From assembly GCF_011753055.1 (NCBI RefSeq), contig NZ_VWWJ01000007.1, positions 124,001 through 188,000 of the forward strand: 64,000 bases of DNA, given 5' to 3'. The translations under genes were made by a program, and so were the position numbers. Shown one piece after another: positions 24,813-32,908 of the stretch (the first letter of the stretch is position 1; each line of letters begins with the position of its first letter). The DNA comes from Burkholderia sp. Ax-1719 (GTDB taxonomy: Bacteria > Pseudomonadota > Gammaproteobacteria > Burkholderiales > Burkholderiaceae). Below the pieces are notes generated by a model. That model saw only the letters and a list, made by a program, of their open reading frames with translations, made no database searches and was not told the origin of the DNA.

Positions 24813-26054
24813 TCACCCGGCCACGCCGGACGCGGCATCGAAAATCACGTGATGGCGAATGATGCTGCGTATCAGCGCCGCATCCTCCGCACTCACTTTC
24901 GCGTAGATTGCAGGCCCGGCCGCACGCTCGACATCGCCCGTGCGCAGCATCAGTTCGGCCCAGTCGATCAAACGGCGCGTGGAGAACGCGCTCGCCAGAT
25001 CTTCACGGGCGAATGCGGCGCGACAATCGGCGGCGATGGCGGCGAGCGTATGCGCAATCGCCGGTGTGAGCAGCGGCAATGTGCGCAGCAATACTTCGGC
25101 CTCCTCTTCTTCAGAAAGATAGTCGAACAGATACACGCGCCAGCGGTCGAGAAAGGCCTCGTTGAGCAGATTCGCCCCTTGGTACAGATGCCGCCAGGCG
25201 CTCATCGCCCCCGCTGCGTTCGCGGTGGCGAACAGCCGAAACGATGGATGCGGCTCGACGATTTCATTGCCGCGCTCCTTGAGCAGCAAGCGGCCATTGG
25301 GCTCCAGCACAGCGGTCAGCACGGCCAGAATCGAAGGCTCCGCAAAATCGAGTTCGTCGATAATGAGCCAATAGCCCTCGCGCATCGACACTGGCAGCAC
25401 ACCGTCCACCCAGACCGTCTCGCCACCCTTCACAGTCCAGAAACCCACGAAATCGCCGATGGTGGTCTGCCCGTTCATGTTCGCCCGCAACACGCCGTGC
25501 CCTGTGCGAGCGGCTACCTGCTCGATGAAACTGGTCTTGCCTGAGCCGGTATGGCCGATCAGCATCACGCGACGGTTCTCGACAATATCGAGCGCGATGT
25601 CGTCGCTGCGTGCGGTGAAGAGGTAAGCGGGGTTGATGCGTGGCACGAGCGCCGATGGTGTGCCTTCGTGCGCACGCGGCATGTCGACGTTGCCGATGGG
25701 CACGCCTTCGTGACGGACCGCGTCGCGCGCCTTGCGCTGCATGTCGACCGCACGCTGAAGCTCCACGGCAAAACGGCTGCCCGCTTCCACCGCACGCGCC
25801 TCGTCCTCGCGGCCGGTATCGGAAACAAAGCCCTCGCGACGCCACTTGAGCAGTTTCGCTTCGAGATTGTCGAGATCGACCACTGTGTCGATATCCACGC
25901 CCCCGTTCCCAGTCTCGCCGTGGCCATGCTCGATGCGGAACATATGCGCGCGCTCGGAAAGCGACACGCGCCACCATTCGCGCGCCGCCCCCGCGCCGCG
26001 CGAATAAAGACCTTCAGGTCCGTCGTCTGGAACTGCGAGAGCCTGGGTATTCAT
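24813..26054 (-). CDS. MoxR/CobS-type AAA+ ATPase
   Basis: This 413-residue AAA+ protein is like the CobS subunit of cobaltochelatase and other MoxR chaperone ATPases. Residues below are from the ATG at 26054. Walker A is GHTGSGKTS at 167-175, Walker B WLIIDELDFAEP at 229-240, sensor 1 FRLFATANA near 272-280, and an arginine-finger region LNEAFLDRWRVY near 297-308. The N-terminal 120 residues are extra relative to minimal MoxR proteins. An upstream TTG at 26060 is an alternative start. Paired with the VWA gene 12 nt downstream, it probably forms an ATP-driven remodelling complex. The target is unknown. Confidence 0.88.
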   Translation of the reverse strand: MNTQALAVPDDGPEGLYSRGAGAAREWWRVSLSERAHMFRIEHGHGETGNGGVDIDTVVDLDNLEAKLLKWRREGFVSDTGREDEARAVEAGSRFAVELQRAVDMQRKARDAVRHEGVPIGNVDMPRAHEGTPSALVPRINPAYLFTARSDDIALDIVENRRVMLIGHTGSGKTSFIEQVAARTGHGVLRANMNGQTTIGDFVGFWTVKGGETVWVDGVLPVSMREGYWLIIDELDFAEPSILAVLTAVLEPNGRLLLKERGNEIVEPHPSFRLFATANAAGAMSAWRHLYQGANLLNEAFLDRWRVYLFDYLSEEEEAEVLLRTLPLLTPAIAHTLAAIAADCRAAFAREDLASAFSTRRLIDWAELMLRTGDVERAAGPAIYAKVSAEDAALIRSIIRHHVIFDAASGVAG

Positions 26055-26387
26055 CGGCAAATCAACTTTAGAAGCGGAAAGCGCGTGAAAGAAAAGAATT
26101 AGGGAAAACCCCGTTTTTGGCCATTCATATTACGCGCTTGCGATTATTGAGCGAGCGACGGTGCCAGGCATCCCAAACCTCGCGAACGCCCGGATAGCGG
26201 GCAATTGCGCGCTACGCCAGTCCATGTTGTGCCCGTGCGACACTGAATTAATTTTATTTCGGAAGTTTTAATGGTTCGAAATATTATCGCCACTTTCGTG
26301 CACGGGACACCGTCCACGATACCGGTTCGAAGACTAATGCCAGCGCCGCACCCCTGCCCCGCTGGATCAATTAAAAACGGGGATGAC
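26055..26387. other. Divergent intergenic region, ATPase / porin
   Basis: About 330 nt lie between the minus-strand ATPase operon and the plus-strand porin. The part at 26240-26280 is unusually AT-rich for this window (GAATTAATTTTATTTCGG) and probably holds the porin promoter. I cannot assign -35 and -10 boxes with confidence. No gene is visible. Confidence 0.5.
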
Positions 26388-27473
26388 ATGAAGAAGACCA
26401 CAGCAGCAATCGGCGCAGCACTGCTCGCCCTCTCGGCACAGTCCGCATTTGCGCAAAGCTCCGTCACGCTGTACGGCCTCGTCGATACGGCGATCCGCTA
26501 TCAAACCAACGCCAACGCAGCGAACGACGGCCTCGTCGAAATGCGCGAAGGCGCCGTGACCCCGAGCCGCTGGGGCTTGAAGGGCAGCGAAGATCTGGGC
26601 GGCGGCCTCGCCGCGGTCTTCAAGCTGGAAAACCAGTTCAACCTCTGGAACGGCAAGCTCTCCAACACGTCGAACACGCTCTTCCAGCGTAACGCCTACG
26701 TGGGTCTTTCGAGCCAGCAATACGGCACGCTGACGTTCGGTCGCCAGCAAACGCCGTTCTTTGACGAAATGGGCAACACCTTCGATCCGCTGACCGTCGC
26801 CGACTACTGGCAGGACAGCTGGGCGTACAACCCGGTCGGCCCGTTCCTGTTCACGAACAGCTCGGCCAAGTACACGAACACGATTGGCGGCCTGCATCTT
26901 GAAGCGATGTATGGCTTCGGCGGCGTGGCAGGCAGCACCGGCGAAAACAGCATGTACGGCCTGACTGCTTCGTACACGTTCGGCCCGGTCGCGGCGCTGG
27001 TTGGCTGGCAGCAGAACGACGTCGCTGGCAAGAAGTTCAACCTCGCCAACGTCGGCCTCGTCTACTCGGTCACGCCGGCGGTTCGCCTGCTGGCAGGCTG
27101 GCTGCACTCGCAGGACAACTCGGGCACGGTTGACCAGGCCGAACTGCAAACCGGTTCGCTGCCGACGAGCGCTGTGAGCCCGAACCGTATCGACGACAAC
27201 TTCTACGTGGGCACCACGTGGCAGGCCACCGCGCCGCTGGCGATCACGCTGGCCGGTTACTACGGCCACGCACGCAACGCGTCGCTGGGCAATGGTTCGC
27301 TGGGCAACGGTATCAACTACTCGGCCACGCTGCTTGCCGAGTACTCGATCTCCAAGCGCACCGAAGTCTACGGCACGGTCGACTTCACGCGCGGCACCGG
27401 CGCTTACACGATCGACTATCCGGGTCGCAACAACCAGACCGGCGTTGCGATCGGTCTGCGCAACCTGTTCTGA
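26388..27473 (+). CDS. Gram-negative trimeric porin (OmpC-like)
   Basis: This 361-residue outer-membrane porin has a signal peptide at 1-22 (cleavage after AQSAFA), the standard start QSSVTLYGLVDTAIRYQT, the motif FGRQQTPFFDEMGNTFDP and a C-terminal phenylalanine (GVAIGLRNLF). The ATG at 26388 is preceded by GGGGATGAC; the frame is open for 39 codons upstream but those do not encode a signal peptide. Codon choice is strongly biased to common codons, which suggests high expression. A strong terminator follows at 27535-27564, so it is monocistronic. Confidence 0.93.
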   Translation: MKKTTAAIGAALLALSAQSAFAQSSVTLYGLVDTAIRYQTNANAANDGLVEMREGAVTPSRWGLKGSEDLGGGLAAVFKLENQFNLWNGKLSNTSNTLFQRNAYVGLSSQQYGTLTFGRQQTPFFDEMGNTFDPLTVADYWQDSWAYNPVGPFLFTNSSAKYTNTIGGLHLEAMYGFGGVAGSTGENSMYGLTASYTFGPVAALVGWQQNDVAGKKFNLANVGLVYSVTPAVRLLAGWLHSQDNSGTVDQAELQTGSLPTSAVSPNRIDDNFYVGTTWQATAPLAITLAGYYGHARNASLGNGSLGNGINYSATLLAEYSISKRTEVYGTVDFTRGTGAYTIDYPGRNNQTGVAIGLRNLF

Positions 27474-27534
27474 TGTCGTTTGCCGGCCTGGCAGGATCGG
27501 CCGGCACAAGCACGATCCACGGATCGTCGAAAAC

Positions 27535-27564
27535 CGCATGCGTTATCCGCATGCGTTTTTTTTT
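27535..27564 (+). terminator. Rho-independent terminator of the porin gene
   Basis: CGCATGCG (27535-27542), loop TTATC, CGCATGCG (27548-27555) and then nine T residues. It lies 62 nt after the porin stop codon. Confidence 0.9.
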
Positions 27565-27871
27565 CGTCTGCGTTCCATGGTTGCCTGGTCCGGCTCGCGG
27601 GGAGTGCGTGTGTCGGCCAGGCGAAAAACCCTTGCGGGTGCACCTGAAAGGCACGAAATCAGCCGCGAATAGTCTCAAAAGAGTCTCAAAAGAGTCTCAA
27701 AAGCGCACGCTGGCCCCAAATTCAGCGGACCAGGACGCCACAGCGACACGTATGGGATAATTACAGAGTTTGCCCGAGGCGCCGCTCAAAAGGCCTGGCT
27801 GCGCGGGCGTTCGAGGGGCCTTTATTCCCGTGGCCCGCTAATTTTCCAGCGATTTTTCACTAGCACCCACG
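27565..27871. other. Intergenic region upstream of ilvD
   Basis: About 300 nt with no gene. It contains the 11-bp tandem repeat at 27671-27703 and must hold the ilvD promoter, but I see no convincing -35/-10 pair and no leader peptide with branched-chain codons. Confidence 0.5.
27671..27703. repeat. Three perfect tandem copies of an 11-bp unit
   Basis: AGTCTCAAAAG occurs three times in a row without mismatch, 169-201 nt upstream of the ilvD start codon. It is not part of a reading frame. The spacing of 11 bp is close to one helical turn, so a protein could contact each copy on one face of the DNA, or copy number could vary by slippage. Confidence 0.9.
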
Positions 27872-29731
27872 ATGCCCGCATACCGCTCCAAAACCTCCAC
27901 CGCCGGCCGCAACATGGCAGGTGCGCGCTCCCTCTGGCGCGCCACCGGCATGAAAGACGAAGACTTCTCGAAGCCGATCATCGCCGTCGTCAACTCGTTC
28001 ACCCAGTTCGTGCCCGGCCACGTGCACCTGAAAGACCTGGGCCAACTCGTCGCGCGCGAGATCGAAGCCGCGGGCGGCGTCGCCAAGGAATTCAACACCA
28101 TCGCCGTCGACGACGGCATCGCGATGGGCCACGACGGCATGCTCTACTCGCTGCCTAGCCGCGACATCATCGCCGATTCGGTCGAGTACATGGTCAACGC
28201 GCACTGTGCCGACGCCATGGTCTGCATCTCGAACTGCGACAAGATCACCCCGGGCATGCTGATGGCCGCCATGCGCCTGAACATCCCCGTGATCTTCGTG
28301 TCGGGCGGCCCGATGGAAGCGGGCAAGACGCGCCTCGCAAACCCGGTCACCAAGGCCATCGAAGTCAAGAAGCTCGACCTGATCGACGCGATGGTGATCG
28401 CCGCCGACAGCAAGTACTCGGACGCGGAAGTGGCCGAAGTCGAACGCTCGGCTTGCCCGACCTGCGGCTCGTGCTCGGGCATGTTCACGGCCAACTCGAT
28501 GAACTGCCTGACCGAAGCGCTGGGCCTCTCGCTGCCGGGCAACGGCACCGTGGTCGCCACGCACGCGGACCGCGAGCAACTGTTCAAGCGCGCGGGCCAT
28601 CGCATCGTCGAACTCGCGCGCGAGTACTACGAAAACGAAAACGACCGCGTGCTGCCGCGCTCGGTGGGCTTCAAGGCGTTTGAGAACGCCATGACGCTCG
28701 ATATCGCCATGGGCGGCTCGACCAACACGATTCTTCACCTGCTGGCGATCGCGCAGGAAGCTGAAATCGAATTCACGATGCGCGACATCGACCGCCTCTC
28801 GCGCGTCGTGCCGCAGCTGTGCAAGGTCGCGCCTAACACCAACAAGTACCATATTGAAGACGTGCACCGTGCGGGCGGCATCATGGCGATCCTGGGCGAG
28901 CTGGCTCGCGCAGGCAAGCTGCACACCGACGCGCCCACCGTCCATGCGCCGACGCTGAAGGACGCGCTGGAGCAGTGGGACATCACGCTCACGCAGGACG
29001 AAGCGGTCAAGACTTTCTACATGGCGGGCCCCGCCGGCATCCCGACGCAAACGGCATTCAGCCAGAACACGCGCTGGCCGAGCCTCGATACCGACCGCGC
29101 CGAAGGCTGCATCCGCTCGTACGAGCATGCGTTCTCGAAGGAAGGCGGCCTGGCCGTGCTGACCGGCAACATCGCGCTGGATGGCTGCGTGGTGAAGACC
29201 GCGGGCGTGGATGAAAGCATCCATGTGTTCGAAGGCACCGCGCACGTGACCGAGTCGCAGGACGAAGCTGTGGCGAACATCCTCGCCGACAAGGTCAAGG
29301 CCGGCGACGTGGTGATCGTGCGTTACGAAGGCCCCAAGGGCGGCCCCGGCATGCAGGAAATGCTCTACCCGACGAGCTATATCAAGTCGAAGGGTCTGGG
29401 CAAGGAATGCGCGCTGCTGACCGATGGCCGCTTCTCGGGCGGTACGTCGGGTCTGTCGATTGGCCACTGCTCGCCGGAAGCGGCTGCGGGCGGCGCAATC
29501 GGTCTGGTGCGCAACGGCGACAAGATCCGCATCGACATTCCGAACCGCTCGATCAACGTGCTGGTGTCGGACGAAGAACTGGCGCGCCGCCGCGAAGAGC
29601 AGAACGCCAAGGGCTGGAAGCCGGTGCTGCCGCGTCCGCGCAAGGTGTCGGCAGCGCTCAAGGCGTATGCGAAGCTGGTGATGTCGGCCGATAAGGGCGC
29701 TGTGCGCGATCTTTCGCTGCTCGACGACTGA
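27872..29731 (+). CDS. ilvD: Dihydroxy-acid dehydratase
   Basis: This 619-residue enzyme makes the 2-keto acid precursors of valine and isoleucine from the dihydroxy acids. It matches the E. coli IlvD type over its whole length. Iron-sulfur and metal-site motifs are VCISNCDKITPGM with C122 and carboxylated K124, and SACPTCGSCSGMF with C195, C198 and C201; DDG at 80-82 binds the metal. The early sequence NSFTQFVPGH is that of the oxygen-sensitive [4Fe-4S] class. It stands alone with its own terminator, as is usual outside ilv operons. Confidence 0.97.
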   Translation: MPAYRSKTSTAGRNMAGARSLWRATGMKDEDFSKPIIAVVNSFTQFVPGHVHLKDLGQLVAREIEAAGGVAKEFNTIAVDDGIAMGHDGMLYSLPSRDIIADSVEYMVNAHCADAMVCISNCDKITPGMLMAAMRLNIPVIFVSGGPMEAGKTRLANPVTKAIEVKKLDLIDAMVIAADSKYSDAEVAEVERSACPTCGSCSGMFTANSMNCLTEALGLSLPGNGTVVATHADREQLFKRAGHRIVELAREYYENENDRVLPRSVGFKAFENAMTLDIAMGGSTNTILHLLAIAQEAEIEFTMRDIDRLSRVVPQLCKVAPNTNKYHIEDVHRAGGIMAILGELARAGKLHTDAPTVHAPTLKDALEQWDITLTQDEAVKTFYMAGPAGIPTQTAFSQNTRWPSLDTDRAEGCIRSYEHAFSKEGGLAVLTGNIALDGCVVKTAGVDESIHVFEGTAHVTESQDEAVANILADKVKAGDVVIVRYEGPKGGPGMQEMLYPTSYIKSKGLGKECALLTDGRFSGGTSGLSIGHCSPEAAAGGAIGLVRNGDKIRIDIPNRSINVLVSDEELARRREEQNAKGWKPVLPRPRKVSAALKAYAKLVMSADKGAVRDLSLLDD

Positions 29732-29783
29732 TGGAGTCTGGATTGCGCGGGCCTTTCCTGGGCTCGCGTGATCGATGGTTGAG

Positions 29784-29809
29784 AAAAGCCGCTCATGAGC
29801 GGCTTTTTT
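29784..29809. terminator. Bidirectional terminator between ilvD and amj-like gene
   Basis: AAAAGCCGCTCATGAGCGGCTTTTTT is a perfect 24-nt palindrome (29784-29807) flanked by A and T runs. It can act in both directions and serves ilvD (plus) and the convergent gene whose stop begins at 29814. Confidence 0.88.
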
Positions 29810-29813
29810 ATTT

Positions 29814-30617
29814 TCAGATCATCTCCGCCACCCGCACAATTACCAAAGCCGCAGGCACCAGCAACACCTGCGCGACCAGCGTCCCCAGCACCCTCGCCCC
29901 CGCCAGCGTGGTAATCGCGCGTCGAAAATGATTCTCTGAAATATGTCCTTCGATGACGTCGTCCGTCATGACGGACACCTGCGGATCGATCACCACCGCC
30001 ATCACAACCGTCGCAAATCCATTAATGACCGAGGATAGATTCGCGCACGTCACGCGCAGTTCCGGCTTGAGAAATCCCGCGTAAAGCGATGCAAAGACGC
30101 CCACAGTCCACACCGCCATCGCCGCAACATTCAGCGCAATCACCATCCAGGACACGCCCGCGCCTGCAGCCAGCTGCGTGACATTGTGCCGTGAAGGAAA
30201 GCGCGCACCGTCGCGCAGAGTGTGAATACCGCCGCGACTGAAGCTATGCAGCAGCAAACGGGACACCGATCGATGCGCCTGAAAGTGCTCGACGGCCCGA
30301 CTGAAATAGCGCTGGAAAGTGGGAATCAGCCATGTTCCGACGATGCTCGCCACGGTGGCCGCCAGCAAGAACAGCCTGAAATCGCCGAGGAGGCCGCGCT
30401 CAAGGTGATGGGCTATATCCACTTCCACGCGCTTGGCGATAAACGGACCCTGAAACGAATTCGCCGTTCTGGAAATGAGCGCGATGATGCCGAAGAGGGA
30501 AAACGACACCGCGATGCGCCGCGTACGCACACCTGCAATGCGCACCGCATACGCGAGCGTGGCAATGACATGAATGACGAAGGTAAGCCCGCAAATAATC
30601 AGTAGCTGGGTGTCCAT
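29814..30617 (-). CDS. amj: Amj-type (DUF2837) lipid II flippase family protein
   Basis: This 267-residue polytopic membrane protein is recognised as the Amj/DUF2837 family. Amj in Bacillus subtilis moves lipid II across the membrane when MurJ is absent. Recognisable segments are the first helix LLIICGLTFVIHVIATLAYA, then RTRRIAVSFSLFGIIALISR TANSFQGP and later RVTCANLSSVINGFATVVMA. About six membrane helices are predicted. It has its own transcription unit and is convergent to ilvD. No cell-wall gene is nearby. The family call is from recalled sequence features, and flippase activity in this organism is inference. Confidence 0.75.
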   Translation of the reverse strand: MDTQLLIICGLTFVIHVIATLAYAVRIAGVRTRRIAVSFSLFGIIALISRTANSFQGPFIAKRVEVDIAHHLERGLLGDFRLFLLAATVASIVGTWLIPTFQRYFSRAVEHFQAHRSVSRLLLHSFSRGGIHTLRDGARFPSRHNVTQLAAGAGVSWMVIALNVAAMAVWTVGVFASLYAGFLKPELRVTCANLSSVINGFATVVMAVVIDPQVSVMTDDVIEGHISENHFRRAITTLAGARVLGTLVAQVLLVPAALVIVRVAEMI

Positions 30618-30695
30618 GCTGACGCGGTCAATGCTGGCGAGAGCATCAGTCTACAGGAGCGCGCCGCCAGCCCGCGGCGCGCTCCTGCGCGGCCG

Positions 30696-31835
30696 TCACG
30701 ACGCCAAGGAACCCGCGCTCTGCGTCCACACGCCCGTCACGCCCTGTGATGTCACCGTCAGCAGGAACGTTGTAGCGTTCTGCGCGACGATGGTTTCCGT
30801 CGTGTCCGAGGTTGCGAGTTGCTGCGTGCCGGCGGTGATCGCGCCATTGGCGATCGTTAGCGGCACCGGCGTCGTCACGTTGAACGCCAGCGTCACGCCT
30901 TCTACTCCATCGCTGACCGCGCAGGATGCGCTCAGCGATTCGGTTGCGCTAACAACATTATCGAGATCGGTCCAGGCCAGCGATGTGACTGCAATCGATC
31001 CATCGAGCGTCGTGCCCACCGATGCCGAAGTCTGCGTTCTTCCGATCGTGATGCTGGGAGCGCTGGCCGTCGTGGTCAGCGTGGCCGTGGCGGCGTCATA
31101 GGCCACGGTGTATGCAACGGTACCGCTAAACGTCGTCGTTGCATTCGATGATTCGATGGCGAGCGCGTTGGCGGTTTCGGTTGCGGTGTAGGACCAGTTC
31201 GCCGTCCGGCTGCCTACGACGCCCTGCACGCTTTGAACCGCGAAGTTGAGGCCACCGCCCAACGCATCGGCGCTCGATAACTCGGGCGCAGTGATCTGCC
31301 CGACGCATTGTGCAAACGAAACGCTTGCTGTCTCGCCCGCGCGCAATCCCGGTGCGCCGACATTGCTGACCACCGTCGCGACGGTGCCGCCCTTGGCGCA
31401 GTTCGCCGTGGCGGCGGGCGCACCGGCCAGCGCCGCCGTGAGGAAGGGACGCGCCGCGGCCATATACAGGCCCGCTACGCCCACGCTCGACAACATGCCG
31501 GAAGCAGCGGCGTCCTTGGCGACTGTCTGGTTCTGCACGCCCGTCGATAGCTTGAGCACCGTGGCCGCAGCGCCGCTCGATGGCGTCGATGTAGAAGGGT
31601 TGCTAGCCGCCGCACTACCCGATGCCGCAGATGCGCCGCCTGTACCTGACGTGGCGGACGCACCCGACGCCGTCCCCGTCGCGGCTCCGGTGGACGCGCC
31701 CGTTGCCGTTCCCGCACCCGCCACGCCGGTTGGTCCAGCACTGCCCCCGCCGCCTCCACACGCGCCTAGCGCAACCACCATCAGGACGCCCACGAGCGCG
31801 CCGCATGCCGCCGATGTTCTCTCATGACGAGCCAT
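30696..31835 (-). CDS. Gly/Ala/Ser/Thr-rich lipoprotein of unknown function
   Basis: This 379-residue protein has a lipoprotein signal with lipobox VALGAC (lipidated C26), followed by GGGGG and a low-complexity Gly/Ala/Thr/Ser stretch to about residue 85. The rest looks beta-rich with many Thr, Ser and Val (TATLTTTASAPSITIGRTQT, VTLAFNVTTPVPLTIANGAI). Two cysteines (ANCAKGG and SFAQCVGQ) lie in the middle. I chose the ATG at 31835, which has a GGGGAG ribosome site; the frame extends 34 codons upstream without one. It is probably on the outer membrane or exposed at the surface. I do not recognise the family. Confidence 0.75.
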   Translation of the reverse strand: MARHERTSAACGALVGVLMVVALGACGGGGGSAGPTGVAGAGTATGASTGAATGTASGASATSGTGGASAASGSAAASNPSTSTPSSGAAATVLKLSTGVQNQTVAKDAAASGMLSSVGVAGLYMAAARPFLTAALAGAPAATANCAKGGTVATVVSNVGAPGLRAGETASVSFAQCVGQITAPELSSADALGGGLNFAVQSVQGVVGSRTANWSYTATETANALAIESSNATTTFSGTVAYTVAYDAATATLTTTASAPSITIGRTQTSASVGTTLDGSIAVTSLAWTDLDNVVSATESLSASCAVSDGVEGVTLAFNVTTPVPLTIANGAITAGTQQLATSDTTETIVAQNATTFLLTVTSQGVTGVWTQSAGSLAS

Positions 31836-32151
31836 CTGAATCTCCCCGCAAGTGTGATCCGATGCATTCGCGGCGGGAAGATCAACGACCTTGTCGCCTA
31901 CGTTGCCTTGTATCGATATCGGCGTGCAAGGCTTCATTTACGCCAATATCGGATTGGCTTGCATCCTAAAAAAACGCTGCTTCCAGCGTCAAGACAGATC
32001 TTTCCTACACGAATCGGATTCCGACAAAGGCCGTCGATCCGTTTCGATTTAGGCCGCGAAATACCGTTTCCTCTGCGTATCGAACCAGCACGCGGGGACC
32101 TACAGTGCGCCCTATCGGCACATGGCTCACACACAAGACAAAGGGGAAACA
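31836..32151. other. Divergent intergenic region with inverted repeat
   Basis: About 315 nt separate the lipoprotein gene (minus) and the small outer-membrane protein gene (plus). GCCAAT-N5-ATTGGC at 31942-31958 is a perfect inverted repeat in an AT-richer part and could be an operator for either gene. No gene is visible. Confidence 0.5.
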
Positions 32152-32835
32152 ATGAGAGCAGCGAGAACAACGCAAGTCGTGTCACCGCGCGTTGGCGCGG
32201 CGATACTGGTCATCGGCTGCGTGACGATGCACGCGTGCAATGCCGATGCTCAGGAGGCCTATCTGACTGGCGGCACGTTAGGCATAGGGCCGGGCGTCGC
32301 AATCAATCTGGGCTCGCATTTTGGCCTGCGCGCCGATATCGAGGGGTTGGGCTTCGATAGCTCCGCAACGGTCGACGGCGGCCGCTACGAAGGCCGCGTC
32401 AAGCTGCTTCAAGGCGGCCTGTATGCCGATGTGTTTCCGTTTGCCTCAAGCGCTTTTCGCCTGAGTGCCGGCGTGCTGATCAACGACGATTCCTTCGAAG
32501 GCCATGCAGTCCCCAATGCGCTCGGCAACTATGTGATCGGCAACACCTATGTGCCCGCGGTGGGTCCCGCTCCCGAAGCGAGCATCACGCTGCCGCGCGC
32601 CATGCCGTACATCGGGCTGGGCTATGGTCATCGCCGGCCGGTGCGCGGCTTTGGTCTTGCGGTGGATCTCGGCGTGGCCTATGGCCGCCCACGCGTTGAC
32701 TACAACGTGCCGTCGATCTATCAGTTGTTCGCCACGCCTCAGAACATCGCGCTCGAAGAGCAGCGGCTCAACGACAAAGTAAGCGGCTACCGCTGGTATC
32801 CCGTCGCGCAGATCACGCTCACTTACCGGTTCTAG
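32152..32835 (+). CDS. Small outer-membrane beta-barrel-like protein, unknown function
   Basis: This 227-residue exported protein starts at the ATG at 32152, preceded by AGGGGAAACA; an upstream in-frame ATG lacks such a site. Residues 1-34 look like a signal peptide ending near NADAQ. The mature part alternates hydrophobic and polar residues (GIGPGVAINLGSHFGLRADI, LLQGGLYADVFPFASSAFRL, YIGLGYGHRRPVRGFGLAVD) and ends ITLTYRF with an aromatic last residue, as in outer-membrane barrels of eight or so strands. It resembles OmpA/OmpW-size barrels but I cannot place it in a named family. Confidence 0.75.
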   Translation: MRAARTTQVVSPRVGAAILVIGCVTMHACNADAQEAYLTGGTLGIGPGVAINLGSHFGLRADIEGLGFDSSATVDGGRYEGRVKLLQGGLYADVFPFASSAFRLSAGVLINDDSFEGHAVPNALGNYVIGNTYVPAVGPAPEASITLPRAMPYIGLGYGHRRPVRGFGLAVDLGVAYGRPRVDYNVPSIYQLFATPQNIALEEQRLNDKVSGYRWYPVAQITLTYRF

Positions 32836-32908
32836 GGCGCACGCGCGGCTGACTCGTGATAGCGTTGGCGTCTTCGCTATGCAGCGCCACAACGCACCGC
32901 GCCCCATC

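Noticed and set aside
23007..26054. Assignment of the AAA/VWA pair as cobaltochelatase CobS-CobT
   Set aside because: CobN and other cobalamin genes are absent here, and many MoxR-VWA pairs with other clients share these motifs; the name would overstate the evidence.
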